64,000 bases of DNA from Theobroma cacao (GCF_000208745.1 NC_030852.1:35416518-35480517), one strand, 5' to 3'. Numbered from the stretch's first letter, positions 43,266 to 55,770 are shown. Notes: generated by a model not told the origin, from the letters alone. Made by a program: numbers and translations.

Positions 43266-43337
43266 GGATCCGTGGCGCAATGGTAGCGCGTCTGACTCCA
43301 GATCAGAAGGTTGCGTGTTCGATTCACGTCGGGTTCA
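43266..43337 (+). tRNA. trnW-CCA: tRNA-Trp (anticodon CCA)
   Basis: A 72-base sequence folds as a complete cloverleaf without an intron. The acceptor stem pairs GGATCCG with CGGGTTC (two G-U pairs, as in plant tRNA-Trp), followed by discriminator A. The D arm is GCGCAATGGTAGCGC. The anticodon stem is TCTGA/TCAGA around CTCCAGA with CCA at 43298-43300. The T arm carries TTCGATT. A TATA-like ACATATAAACC precedes it, and T12 at 43361-43372 would terminate RNA polymerase III. It lies between the PPR/CIP111 relic and RAD1 and is independent of both. Confidence 0.97.
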
Positions 43338-43887
43338 ATCCCCTAGAACTGATCCCCAAATTTTTTTTTTTTAATATAGTTAAATCCCCCAAGCATATTT
43401 CCATATCAATTTTGGGCCAAATACAAACCTAATTTAGTCCATTGTCCACAATAGAGTACAGTCCACCCCTCATCAGTTTGGGCCAAATATAGAACTAATT
43501 TACCCCAACTTTTCAATGGACCCCTCATCAGTTTTCAGCCTATTACGAAACTAATTTAGCCCAACTGTTAGGCACGATTAGCAGTCCAATGCTGTGGATG
43601 ATGGATCATGTTGTTAGTCTTTTATCCTCTGTAGTTAAATTAACAAACTATTGAACAAGTTTGTCTCCATTTTTCTTTTCAACGTAAGGTCAGATTTCTG
43701 GACTACCTGCTTCACAAGCAACTAGAGGGGAATGAAATAAGGCCTGACAAATTAGAAACATTAGAACCATGTTTTATCTTATCATACATTAATAACACCA
43801 AACAGTCAGCTTTGCAAAGCATATTGACATGCGCTGCTTTGAACATGATAGATAACTCACAGCTCTAAATTCAAATCCAGGAAAGTG
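43338..43887. other. Intergenic between tRNA-Trp and RAD1
   Basis: Short spacer with a loosely repeated motif (TTTGGGCCAAATA and CCCCTCATCAGTTT occur about twice each, around 43413-43540). It should include the RAD1 3' untranslated region on the minus strand. Confidence 0.5.
43361..43372 (+). terminator. Oligo-T RNA polymerase III terminator
   Basis: A run of twelve T residues starts 24 bases after the tRNA-Trp 3' end. Pol III stops at runs of four or more T on the non-template strand. Confidence 0.75.
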
Positions 43888-46124
43888 CTATGAATTATGT
43901 ACGGTGTCCTCATCAACCTCAGGCTTCACAAAGAACTCGATATAAGCAATACGACTAGGCTGCTGATGCCTGGCAGAATCAATTTGTGGATGTGAAATAG
44001 CCAGTTTTGCTACTGAAACTAGATGCTGAACTTTCAGCATTCCTCCTCTCCCAATAGTCAACTTACTTCCTCTGTTATCTTTAATGACACTACTGGGTAG
44101 GTTTGAAGTGGTTGCGTGGAGAAATTTGTATTTATATCTGCCAAGGTCAAGATGAGAAGAGACGAGGTTGATTTGCTGAAGTGAAGAGGTAAATAAGATG
44201 TAAAGGATCAGTACAAAATAAACATACCTATAGGAGACTTGGCGATCACAGTGAAATGCAATTAAAAGATCAGTATTCACATAATACATGAAGTCTATCT
44301 GCAAGCAAGTTGAGCAATTAAGCTTCTAAATACCTTAAAAAACCTCAAGTGAAAGTGCGAAAGTAAAAAACACCTGCAAGTCTCCATGGCCTTCTCCTTT
44401 AAATGTAACACAAGGGGGGACTGGCTGTAGAAGGATCTGGATGCTAGACCCTGGCCATTCTAGGTCATCAATTGCTTCCTTTAGCGCTGCAGACTGAAGA
44501 AATGACAACGATGGTGATAATTTTTAGTTGTAACATATGATTGAACCTAATGGGATCTTAAATCAAAGGTGCATATTCTCAGTCCAACCCAGTAGCATCA
44601 AGGTATCATCTAATAAAAGACCACAAAAGTGTCTGGAAGTGCTCAAACCTAACATCAGAATACTGAGGAGTATGCTTCTATTATGGAAGTGCAAAACACC
44701 TAATAATTTAATTCATTAAGTCCCAAGTTTATTAATCAGCAGTTAGCTCCACCTTTTCAGTGTAAAATAAATGTATATATGAAGTTTACAATGTTCTGTT
44801 CAAGCAGGAAAGCACGAGATACATTAAGTCTATTTCAATTTATCTTAAGTAGTGTTTTAAATCAAAACACTGTCATATTATTTTCTTAATTGACATTATC
44901 CTTTATGAATAGTATATGTTTTTTTCTACAGAAGTAAACCGGCAATAATATCCTACCTCAGTCTAGTAATCTTTAAGAAAAGTACAGCAGGTTGCGTTAT
45001 CTATTGGAGAAAGAGGGCATCAAGGGAACGTTTGAAGCAGCCATTAACAAATGTGTCCTAAAGTTTCCTAACTCACAGAATGCTTGTTCCTTTCTCATAT
45101 GATATGATCGTAGACAAGAGAGTACCTTCACAGTAAAAGCAAGTGGTGTGCTTCCTGCAGGTTCAAAGTTGTAGTCCCATGAAATTGTATCTGGGATTCT
45201 TGTCCTGATTTCCGCATAAATACAAGCATCAAGTGAATCAACAGACCTAACAACCATTGAAAAAAATATGAGTCATATTGGGAGCTGAGTTTTTAAAATT
45301 CTGCAATCAACCAGTTTACGACGAAATAGCTTGATAAGCTTAAAGTTGTCTTATTGACCTCTGCGTAATGGACTTCTTAAGCTTGAATTAGATACAATTC
45401 GGAAACTTCATAACATAGTTAACAAAAAATCACTTCAATTAAAGTAATAAGAACAATTTGAGATTTCACCCATTGAACTACAACTCTGCTACAATTGAGA
45501 TAAATAACAAAGAACACGGAAAACATACTTGACAAGGAGCTGCATATCAGGTCCTGGGTATTGAATCTCAATCATACTTGAACGACCAGGCAAAGAAAAT
45601 GTGTTCAAACAGTCGACAAAGAGCCCCAAGCTCACTCCAAACCTCGGTCGCCCTTCAGCATTATATTCATAGCGAATGAATAGCTGCAGTCGAATAGGAA
45701 TTGCTAAGACCCAAACTGCCAATTAAACCAGCTAGAAAAAACAAATTGACTAAACCATAGACTCTATGTAATTGCGGGCAAAAAACAAAACAAAAGAAGA
45801 AGAAGAAGAAAAAAATGAGAACCTCGCGTTGAAGATAAACTTTGGCTTGAAGGCAACCGGTATCCTCCACGATCAAAACGACGCCGTGTTCTGATAATTC
45901 CACCACTGCATCCTATAATTAAAGCAAATGGTAAATTTAAAATCTGCAAAACCCTAGATTACTGAGAAAACCATTAACTTTCGAACATAAAATGAAAAAA
46001 AAAAAAGGAAACAGACCTGATGGCGTTTCCATCTAACGGCGGAGAGTGCGTCGACCATGCCTTGGACGTTGTCCAGCTGACAAACTAGATCCGGCGCTTC
46101 GGCTTCTAACGCCGACGAGCTCAT
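43888..46124 (-). CDS. RAD1: RAD1, DNA-damage checkpoint 9-1-1 clamp subunit
   Basis: A PCNA-like subunit of the RAD9-RAD1-HUS1 clamp, which is loaded at damaged DNA and activates ATR signalling in the nucleus. Exons: 46124-46017, 45912-45823, 45683-45529, 45246-45126, 44493-44374, 44298-44228 and 44137-43888, giving 304 residues. The protein is recognisable throughout: APDLVCQLDNVQGMVDAL near the start, VELSEHGVVLIVEDTGCLQA, RPRFGVSLGL, IEIQYPGPDM, DLEWPGSSIQI, IDFMYYVNTDLL, and near the end GSKLTIGRGGMLKVQHLVS and SRIAYIEFFVKPE. I chose ATG 46124 (MSSS) because plant RAD1 begins there. An upstream in-frame ATG at 46175 would add 17 charged residues. It is divergent from HsfA1. Confidence 0.94.
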
Positions 46125-47865
46125 CTCTTCCTCGCTCTCGTTTTCCCTTTCCCGCCAATTCTCCTCACGGACCAAAAATGACCCGGTAATCCATTTTGAC
46201 CGTTTTAAGAGATCTAACTACGATTGTGTAAGTTCACGCAACGGCTGTGATCTACTGACAGTTTCCAGCTTACCATTTTTGAAAACAAAATTACCATTCC
46301 ACACTAAAACAAAAAATGCTTTTAAAAGAAAAATCGTAGCCGACAGAAAATTATAAAATAAATTTTTTCTCAAAACTTCCAATTTTTTAATAATTAAAAA
46401 ACAAACTCCATCACAATCATTATGATCTTATCTACATGTTAAATAAAATGATTATTCGAGATTTTAAATTCATTATTTTTTTTATTGTCAAAATTGTTGG
46501 TTATTAATAATCAATTATTCATTATTAAAAATCAATCACTTGAATTTAATTGGAGTTATAAAAAACTAAAATATTCTAATAAAGATCTATGCAAATGACA
46601 AACTCATATGGATATAATCTAAATAAGATGATATATAAATCATATTAGACAGTTATTTATGAAGTTATGAGGAGATTTAGATTTTCATTTTAATAATATT
46701 AATTAATTTTTGTGTGCATGCATGTGTATATGTTTTTTTTTTAAATTGAAGTGAAGATATATAATAGTTAACTTAATTTTTTTTTATTAAAAAAATCACA
46801 TATATTATATCAAAATTCTTTTAATAATTTAACCTATAACATTATTTTGGAATATAGTGGTAATATTAATAATTGTGAAACTTAACCGTTCAATATAAAA
46901 TTCTATAAGTCAATTTTGATGTTCACTCAAATATTTATGAGATATAATTCTTGACCATTAACTAGAGTCGTTTAGTTTATATTATTAATAAAGTTGTTGA
47001 TTGAGTTTGATGTGATTAATTGGGTGACATTAATTTAATTGAAAATTTTACTTAAAAGTCAAATGATAAAATAGAAAATAATGCATTATCGAGGATATCG
47101 AATTTAAATGTTCTTGAAATTTAATCTCATGCCTTTAAAATTGTTTAATTAAAAAATTATGATATAATACTAAAAAAATATCAAATTATTAAAAAATAAA
47201 TAAACTATCATTTTTATTCATTAATAAAATTTTTATATACTTTTATTTTAAAAAATATAAAAAATTTATTTTTCTAAAATATAAAAAAAATTTATTTTAT
47301 TTCAAAAGTATCTTCATCTATTAAAAATAATTATAATATTACATTTTAAAAAAAAATACCTTTTAAGATAATTTTAATTGAAATTATAACTTATAAAAAA
47401 AATTTATCAATATAATTTTAATTTAATTTTAAAAATTATTATTTTTTATAAAAACTCATAATAGATTTTAAATTAAAAAAAATCAGACCAATACTTATAA
47501 AAAAATTATATATTTATTTCTGATACTATTTTCTTACACACAAATTTTCACCAAAAAGACAGAAAGTACAAGAAAAATGAGAATTGAAAAAGGTCAAAAT
47601 CCCACTGCCCGCTAATATAGCGGAACACGAGGCCCAATCAAGTCATTTCAGAAACGTTGTTCCGTCGTCACGCCCCAACAAGCCAAAAACACAAAAACGG
47701 CCACGTGCCGGTTACCCCTTTTCGTTTTCTGCCCTTAAAAACGCCGCTCTCCCTTGTCCGTACAGCCATCTGTCTGTTTCTCAGTTACCACCACTCTCTT
47801 TCGCTCTCACGTTCTTTGTTTTCTTTTTTTTTTGTCCAAAATCCCTAAAAATCCGCATATCTCCG

Positions 47866-47898
47866 ATGGCGCAAATTAACCTTGCCTCAAAACCCTAG
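47866..47898 (+). promoter_or_regulatory. Short upstream ORF in the HsfA1 leader
   Basis: ATG GCG to TAG encodes 10 residues (MAQINLASKP) and ends 68 bases before the HsfA1 start codon. If the transcript begins upstream of 47866, it would sit in the leader and could reduce HsfA1 translation. Its ATG context (CCGATGG) has the favoured G at +4. The transcript start is not known. Confidence 0.5.
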
Positions 47899-47900
47899 AA

Positions 47901-47916
47901 CCCCCCCCCCCCCCCC
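47901..47916. repeat. C16 homopolymer in the HsfA1 leader
   Basis: Sixteen consecutive C residues, then TTTT, 50 bases upstream of the HsfA1 start codon. Prone to length errors. As RNA it would be a poly-C tract. Confidence 0.9.
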
Positions 47917-47966
47917 TTTTCCGGTTTTTTATTATTTCTTTAATTGTAAAGAATCAGTGAAGTGGA

Positions 47967-50900
47967 ATGGATGGAATGAGTAGCAGTAGCAACGGCCAAA
48001 ACGATGCATCAACCACCGGCGGAGGAGCCCAAACGGAGGCGCAACCTCAACCAACGCCGCAGCCGGTGGCGGTGCAGAGTGCGAACGCGCCACCGCCTTT
48101 CCTGAGCAAGACTTATGATATGGTGGATGATCCCGCCACCGATGCCATCGTTTCTTGGAGCCCAACCAACAACAGCTTCGTTGTTTGGAACCCGCCGGAG
48201 TTCGCACGGGATCTTCTGCCCAAGTATTTCAAGCACAACAACTTCTCGAGCTTCGTCAGGCAACTAAACACCTATGTACGCCTTCTTTTTTCCTTTTTTA
48301 AAATTTCTTTCACCTTTCGCTTTAGTACTTTAAATTTTATAGTTTCTAATAATTAGTGTTTGAACTTTCCTTAGTTAGAAAAAATTGGAAAATATTAAGT
48401 ACTTTTGTTTCTTTTAGTTTGACTTGTTAAATATTTGATTTCCTTGTTGATGATAAGGATTTATTGCGAATGTGAAATTGTTCCAAATTAAGTTAATTTT
48501 TTTGGAAGTGATCGAGTCGACTAAGAGTCCCCCTTGTGGTTGCTGAGAAAATTTAGAAAAATGAAAACCATGGAGGATAAGTTTTAGAAATGTTTTATAG
48601 TAAACTGAATTTAGAGTAACAAGTTTAGGAATATATGATTGCGCCTTAGCAGCAAATCAGTGTTCTAGGTAAGGGTATAGGGCTGCTAGGGCTTGAGTTA
48701 TTGAAGAAATCAATTAATCACTCACTAGACCTTTTGGTTAACAAGATGTTTGTCAAGAACTAATATATGCCAAGTTATGTTACTATTATTGTAGTTGCTT
48801 TGAACAGGGTCAGTTTCCTGTCTCAACTAAATGTGATGTTTATACTGGGGATATAATGGCTTTGTTTCATTGTCTCCCAAGTCACGGAATTTTGTGATTT
48901 AAAGTTTTAATTGTGCTTCTATCTGGATTTTCTCAGCAACTAAATGGAGCAGAAAGGGGAAATTGGAAAAAGAAAGCAGGTCACATGTTGTTCATGACGT
49001 GGTCACAAGGTCATCAAAAGATAGTTACTTTTATTTGTCTTTGTTTGTTGTTACTGGTTTAAATGAGACATATCTGAAGGACATTTAATATTTGATGTAG
49101 GAGTGGTACATATGAATGTGTCACTGAGATAATCAACCAGTTCAGATCTCGTATAATTCATCATAGAATTGGATATGACCATTGTTGTTGGGGTATATAG
49201 TGTGAAAGATGCGCACACAGTGCAGGCATATTATGCATTTATTTGGACTTTTGTTTCTTATATGTGTGTGAACCAGGCAGATTTTAGGAAATTTAGCTGC
49301 TAGGCTTTTTCTCATGGATTAGGCTTTTATCACATTGGATTTAGGCCTCAAAATTTCAGAGAGAGAATTTTTGTCTTTTAGATTGAATAGAGTTTACTTT
49401 GTTTGAGATTCAAGGGCAATAAACTGGCCAAAAATAACGAACTTTTTGCAGGGATTTGAGGATAGTGACCAAACAGTAAGGGTTAGTGTTTGTGTTGTGA
49501 GGGAAAGATTTTAATAAGGGTGCTGTTATACAGTTCTTGTTCAATAAATTGTTGAATATTGACAATTTTTAGCCTTTGCAGCATCAATATTATAAAATAT
49601 GTAATGACCAGCCTCATTGCTCAGGTGAAATTTGTGTTATTTGAAAATAATACAATCTTGATTAGTAATCATGTATTCATACTCATTTTGCTGCAACAGC
49701 CAGTATTCACTTGACTGAGGCTTACATCTAAGTAAATTTACTTGCAAACACACCTCTATTCTGTGAAAATGACTTCTACAATATTCTAAGATCTTAGTTA
49801 AAAATTTCTATTAATGAATCATTCTGGCATAACTCTTTAAAGATAAGTGGAAGAACTAGGATGAAAATGAAATATGTGTTAAATTTTCTTACCGCTTCAT
49901 ATGCAATTCTCAAACTCTATGCGTATTTGTCATTGTACATTCCATGTATATTCACGTGCATTTCTTGTATGTGTATGTATATCGTAGATACATACACTAT
50001 TCTGTTCATGCATGATCCTAGGGGTTTGACATTGGTTGTCATTTTATCAATATGAGATTCAGATTATATAAATATTTTCTCCTTATCTATGAGCTACTCT
50101 GGAGCAGTTTGTATCGTTGTTGGAAAACAAGAACAATGGTGCTTGTAGTTTGGGAAATGTTCATCTTATTGCTAAATGAATCTTATGGTATTGTTTAGAT
50201 CTGATTGTAGTTTATCCCGTCCTCCTCCACAGATTTCCTTTGGAGTGGTGTATATATTACTTTGGCTTCTTAGTACCATGGGTGTTGCATTTTTGTTTAT
50301 CGCATGATCCTGCACAGATTTCCTTTGGAGTGGGATATGTCACTTTGGCATCTTAGTAGCTTGGGCGTTGCATGTAAACTCATTCTTCATTAACTATTCC
50401 TTAAGGTTATATTGATGTGTTCAGGTAAGCTTGTTTATTAGATAGTATTTTAGGAAGTTCAAAGTGTAGGTGTCACATCAAATACATGCCTTTTTAAATA
50501 GAATCATTGAATGCTGGCCTTGATTGATAGCTCAATCATTTTGGTAGGGGTGGAGATAGGAAATGAGTGAGAGCCAACGAGTAATTGTCTGTGGAAAATA
50601 CATTTTTTTACTTAAAAGTTTACAGTGAAAACTTTTATAAAATGGTGATAGTTGTTTAATACTTACATTGCTACAGTCAAGTTGACACAACCTCTGTGCT
50701 GCTCCTGAATTCGGAAACTAAGTTTGATTTTCCACTGATATGGCACCACCTCAAAAGCTTTAGCAATTTAAGGGAGAATGGAAAATATGGTGGACCTGAA
50801 AGCTATCCCTCTATTTGACAGTGAAATCTGCTTTGGGCCTAGTTTAGTTACTTCGTATAGTTATTTTTTTATGCTAATTTGTGTTAACATGGTTGGAGTG

Positions 50901-52951
50901 TGAGCCACACATTGTGGTCTTTATATTAGTTTTTCTGGGATTGTAGAAGTATGCAAGATTTATGATTTGCAGAACGGAAGTATATTATCTTTCAGGAGCT
51001 AGATATACCTTACAAGATGTGTGATCTTGCCTTAGTTCTTCAACTCCAGCCCTCATAAAAAATTGAAAATTCAAATATGGTAGTTATAGTAAGGTTAAAA
51101 CCTTTTTTTTTTTAATTAAAATTTCAAGTGACTTTTAGCAAGGCTTGCTAGTTCAGTAAGGTTGAAATGAGCTGACTCAAGTTGGGCACCTCTTACGTGA
51201 GCTTTCTTATTTGTGTTTTATTCGGGTCAATCTCTAATTGAGTCAAACTTCTCAGCTCAATTCAAGCTTTTTCTTTCTTACTCTTTATCTTCTTTTGAGT
51301 TTAGACCAGTGTAAGAATATTCCTAATAAGGTCTGTCCTGGAGTGGGGATTGCAGATGGTGCCCATTGTACCCATCTTGGCTTGTTTATTTGACAAGCTT
51401 GAATATTAGGCTTGGGCTTATTTATTTGAACTAGTTCCAAATAAAGTGACAAGCAACTGCTCGTCAGTGATTACCATTCCTTTACAGATGGATGTCTGTA
51501 TGACTGTATCCATGAACTTTGTCCTTTTTTTTTCCCCTATCCTTTTTGTTTTTATCATTTCCTTCGGACCAGCAATATTGACATAGATTTTTGCATTTTT
51601 GTCAATAACAATTCTGCTGAGTGATCTGCTTTTTTTTCCCATACTTTTTGTTCTTGCTGATGCGTTTGGATAGGGTTTCCGAAAGGTTGATCCTGACCGC
51701 TGGGAATTTGCAAATGAGGGATTTTTAAGGGGTCAGAAGCACCTGCTTCGGAATATTAGTCGGCGAAAGCCTGCCCATGGGCATGGCCATCAGCAGACAC
51801 AGCAATCACATGGACAGAGTTCATCTGTGGGTGCCTGTGTTGAGGTTGGGAAGTTTGGGCTTGAAGAAGAGGTTGAGAGGCTTAAGAGAGACAAGAATGT
51901 GCTTATGCAGGAACTTGTTAGGTTGAGGCAGCAGCAACAGGCTACTGATAACCAGCTGCAAACGGTGGTGCAACGTCTTCAGGGGATGGAGCAGCGGCAG
52001 CAGCAGATGATGTCATTCTTGGCAAAGGCTGTGCAGAGCCCTGGCTTTTTGGCTCAATTTGTGCAGCAGCAAAATGAGAGCAATAGGCGCATAACTGAAG
52101 CGAACAAGAAGAGGAGGCTCAAGCAGGATGGTATCATTGATAATGAGCATTCCGCTTCCTCTGATGGACAGATTGTTAAATATCAGCCTATGATGAATGA
52201 GGCGAAAGCACTGCTCAGGCAGTTCATGAAAGGAGATGCTTCTCCTAGGATGGACTCTTTTAACAACAATAATGAAAATTTTCTGATTGGTGATGGTTTG
52301 TCATCTTCCAGTGGAATAGATGGTGGGAACTCTTCAATCCGTGTATCAGGGGTGACTCTTCAAGAGGTCCCACCAACTTCAGGCCAGTCAACATATATAC
52401 CAGCAACTTCAGAGATCTCAGGGCATTGCCCCTCAACTGCCATAACTGAAGTACAATCTTCCCCAAGTGAAACAACCTCTGAAAAGATTACAACAGCACA
52501 GTTTCCAGATTTGAGTGCACTGGCTGGAGTGCAAAAGCCACCATCAATATCCGTTTCTCAGACAGATATAATTATGCCCGAGCTTTCTCAAATACCAGAC
52601 ATGGTCCCAGAAAGCATTGTTGATATTCCAACAGAAAATTACATGGGGTCTGAAACAGGGAATGGTGGATTTATTGATCCTGCTACATTTGTTGTGGATG
52701 GCTCAGTTCCCATAGAACTTGATGACATTGCTCCTGATCCTGACATAGATGCCTTGCTGGATAATTCTACTTTCTGGGCTGACCTTCTTGTGCACAGTCC
52801 ATTGCCTGATGATATTGAATCACCCTCAATGGATGGTAAAAGCAAGGGAAATGAAGGGCAGCCGATTGACAATGGATGGGACAAATCTCAGCATATGGAT
52901 AAGCTTACAGAACAAATGGGTCTTCTTAGATCAGATAACAAGGGGGTTTAA
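47967..52951 (+). CDS. HSFA1: Heat shock transcription factor, class A1 (HsfA1d/b-like)
   Basis: A master activator of the heat-shock response that trimerises and binds heat-shock elements. Two exons, 47967-48275 and 51674-52951, encode 528 residues. The 3.4-kb intron splits the DNA-binding domain after QLNTY, the conserved Hsf intron position. The DBD spans about 42-135 ([31 protein letters not shown]). HR-A/B coiled coil occupies about 160-235 with the long insertion typical of class A. The nuclear localisation signal NKKRRLK is near 247-253, the AHA activation motif ([12 protein letters not shown]) near 464-475, and a nuclear export-like [11 protein letters not shown] near 511-521. The length, AHA position and C-terminal end fit the A1 group, and gene order suggests the Arabidopsis HSFA1D counterpart. 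A 10-codon upstream ORF precedes it. Confidence 0.94.
50227..50372 (+). repeat. Imperfect tandem duplication in the HsfA1 intron
   Basis: A 60-65 base unit (CACAGATTTCCTTTGGAGTG, then TTAGTA and GGGYGTTGCAT) occurs at about 50227-50290 and 50312-50372, separated by about 20 bases. It lies inside the long intron, with no sign of coding. Confidence 0.8.
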
Positions 52952-54765
52952 TCTTGTGTACCAAAACGTATATTACTTTCACATTATCTGAGGTAAACCT
53001 GAAACTTTTATAATCACATGATCCTCTTATTTTAGCCACTGGAAACTCAACTAATGGCTTCATTATCTTTCTTTTGCACTCGCTTATATATAAACCGTAT
53101 AAACCTGAACTTTAGTTTTCTTTTTGATTATATCCAACTGGAGTTTTCTTTCACTTCACCTTTGTGCTGAGTCCAAAGACTGTTGGTCATTGGTGGTGTT
53201 GGGCAATTGGTTGTACGCATATTTTTTCTTCCTCACAAAGTCTTTGGAATGGGTTTGTGTGATATATTCTCTGGGAGATTTCTAATGATTTGCTTTACAA
53301 GGGATGTCGTACCCTGGAAATCATTTTGCTTATTCCTGTTTCATTATCCTTGATATGAAAAAAGCTGATGAAACCATTTCCTGAAGGCCTCCAACATTGA
53401 CAATGTTTTTAATATGTGGATGTAATGTGAAGAATTACTTTCCAATGTGTTTTTATTTTTTTATTTTGTGGTTATTGAACATCTGTATCAGCTGTGTTGG
53501 AGCCAGTCTTATCTTGCTCTCACCTTTTAGGTTTCGAACCAGCTGGCATGAGTAGGACCTGAGTATGGTAACCAACGTGTAGTGGCTGATACCGTAAACT
53601 AAAGATAAAGTGAAACTCGAGGTTTAAGGTTGGTGGAGATTGGGATGATTGCTTCCCTTAGATGGGGAGAATGGCTGGTGAGGCTACGCCTACCAGTGGG
53701 CTGATGGCGGTTTGCTAGGCGTGTTCCTTGTGAAGGATTATTCATGAATGTTCATATCAATTTACTGTTAAAACGTTAGTTCATTATTTTAAAGATTAAA
53801 GAATATAAAAAGAATAAATAGGTGGGGAATATGGGTAATTATTCTTAATGAAAACTTAAACTCCTGTCAGGCATCTCACCGGGTTGCAGTAAAAGAGGTC
53901 ACTGATACGAAGACCACCTGGTCAAATGGCTCGGAATCAAAACTGAAACAAAAAAGGACAAGCACAGTAAAGGGAAGTCATGAATTTTATATTGGCTGTG
54001 TAAGAAGGTGAGATGATTATTGGATTGTGTTAAGTTTATATAGATCATGACAGTTGATATCAAAATTAGTTCTGAATACTAATAATGGCTTTATGATACT
54101 ACTAGCTATGTGTCACTTCTACTGTTGACTTCTAAGAAAATTTTAAATTTTAATATTTACACGTTTATGAGGACCCACGTGGAGCTTAAAGCTGACTTGG
54201 TTCTCATTAGTCTTTGAAGTTTGCTTCATTTAGCATTTATAACTGCAACATTAACCATTTAAAGGTTTAAAAAAGGGGGTTACACGTATGATTTTTTAAT
54301 TGTGCAGGCTTTTGTTATTGTTGGTTAAAGCGAAATGCGGCTGTTCCATGGCTTAACCTTCCATTTCGGATTCTGATCCTAATAACTCGATGTTCTGATC
54401 CCCGCCGGCACGTTCCCCTTTCTTTCTTCCCACCTCTGATGTTATCGAAGATTTGCTCGAATAATCAATCTAACGGCTTCTCTCGTTCCCCTTATTCCGC
54501 CATGGAAATCTTAACTTTAGAAGCACATGTTTAACGATAGCCATGGAAAATGGGCATATTGTTACCAGAGTTTTTACATAAAAAAAAGACAAAAAGAAAC
54601 AAAAGAGACACGTGCCATTCCAAGGACTGACAGATGCTGACATAAACCAGGAGTTCCGTGAATCAAGGGATTGTCACTGCCCACAATCATATCTTCTGTA
54701 TTTATAACTGTTAGATTGATCTATTTGTTTTACATGGAAAACATTTTAGAAGAACAAGTGTGTAA
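52952..54765. other. Intergenic between HsfA1 and the MAPKK gene
   Basis: The HsfA1 3' untranslated region is followed by a spacer. A more GC-rich patch at about 53490-53740 has no open frame of note and could be a repeat fragment. From about 54300 the sequence is the promoter and leader side of the MAPKK gene. Confidence 0.5.
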
Positions 54766-55770
54766 ATGACACTAGTTAGAGAGAGAAGGCACCAGCAGGG
54801 ACTCCGTTTATCCCTACCACCACCACTACCTGCAGCTGATTTCCGGCAACGGACTCATTACGCGGCGTTGCTGTCAGCCATTGGTCCGACATCTCCAGAC
54901 ATCGAAAGCCTCTCCGACCTCGAGAAACTATCTGTCATTGGCCACGGCAATGGTGGCACTGTGTACAAAGTCCGTAACCGTAAAAGCTCATCCGTTTACG
55001 CTCTAAAAGTTCTACGTTTCGATCAGAATGCGGCCATAATACGGCGCCAAGCGGCGTGTGAAGCTGAAATCCTGAAAAGGGTAGATTCCCAATTCGTCGT
55101 GAAATGCCATGCGGTGTTCGACGCCATAGGAGGAGAGCTCTGTTTCGTTATGGAGTACATGGAGAGAGGCTCCTTGTACGATGAACTCTCCGTCAGGGTG
55201 AATTTGCCCGAAGATGTTATTTCCGGTGTTGCGCAAAGAGTTTTACGAGGGTTGCATTATCTGCATGGGATGCAAATCGTGCATGGCGATATAAAACCAT
55301 CGAATCTACTGATAAATGGGAAAGGAGACGTGAAGATTGCAGATTTTGGAGTGAGCAAGATTGTCGTAGGCACCCGTAACGCTTGCGACACGTGCATGGG
55401 AACATGCGCTTACATGAGCCCAGAAAGGGTCGATCCCGAGAGGTGGAACGGGTGCGACGCCGACGGTTTCGCCGGTGACGTTTGGTCGCTGGGCGTGGTG
55501 GTCTTAGAATGTTTTGTGGGTCATTATCCGTTGATTGGTCTAGGGGAAAAACCCGATTGGGCGGCTTTGATGTGTGCTATATGCTTCGGGGAGAGGTTGG
55601 AGATGCCCGAGACGGCTTCGCCGGAGTTTAGGAGCTTTGTAAGGAGGTGTTTGGAGAAAGAATGGAGAAAGAGAGGGACAGTGGATGAGCTTCTTGGTCA
55701 CCCTTTTGTGAATAGGAGTTTTGGAGGAAGTTCTAATGAAGGATTCATCGATTTTGCTTTGCACCATTGA
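54766..55770 (+). CDS. MKK10: MAP kinase kinase, group D, MKK10-like (atypical)
   Basis: An intronless 334-residue MAPKK, as usual for plant group D (MKK7-10). The N-terminus MTLVRERRHQQGLRLSLP looks like the MAPK docking site (basic cluster then Leu-x-Leu). The kinase domain spans about 50-318: Gly loop GHGNGGTVYKV (59-69), ATP lysine K81 (YALKVL), E100 in the aC helix, DFG at 193-195 and MSPE at 217-220. The catalytic loop reads HGDIKPSN (173-180), so the usual HRD Arg is Gly, as I recall for Arabidopsis MKK10. The activation loop T203-x5-T209 (GTRNACDTCMGT) still fits the plant S/T-x5-S/T rule. Its position beside HsfA1 and SAMBA matches the Arabidopsis order. Activity and MAPK targets are uncertain. 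Confidence 0.92.
   Translation: MTLVRERRHQQGLRLSLPPPLPAADFRQRTHYAALLSAIGPTSPDIESLSDLEKLSVIGHGNGGTVYKVRNRKSSSVYALKVLRFDQNAAIIRRQAACEAEILKRVDSQFVVKCHAVFDAIGGELCFVMEYMERGSLYDELSVRVNLPEDVISGVAQRVLRGLHYLHGMQIVHGDIKPSNLLINGKGDVKIADFGVSKIVVGTRNACDTCMGTCAYMSPERVDPERWNGCDADGFAGDVWSLGVVVLECFVGHYPLIGLGEKPDWAALMCAICFGERLEMPETASPEFRSFVRRCLEKEWRKRGTVDELLGHPFVNRSFGGSSNEGFIDFALHH

Larger units (their letters stand above)
46125..47966. promoter_or_regulatory. Divergent promoter region between RAD1 and HsfA1
   Basis: About 1.8 kb. The middle (46300-47570) is extremely AT-rich. From about 47600 it becomes GC- and pyrimidine-rich, as expected for the HsfA1 leader. A short upstream frame (47866-47898) and a C16 run (47901-47916) precede the HsfA1 start codon. 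I saw no perfect heat-shock element. Confidence 0.5.

Noticed and set aside
47640..47665. Heat-shock element upstream of HsfA1 (TTTCAGAAACGTTGTTCC)
   Set aside because: The GAA and TTC units are not at the required two-base spacing, so this is not a perfect element.
53490..53740. GC-richer patch after HsfA1 as an RNA gene
   Set aside because: No cloverleaf, snoRNA boxes or conserved structure that I could see by eye; left as unassigned.
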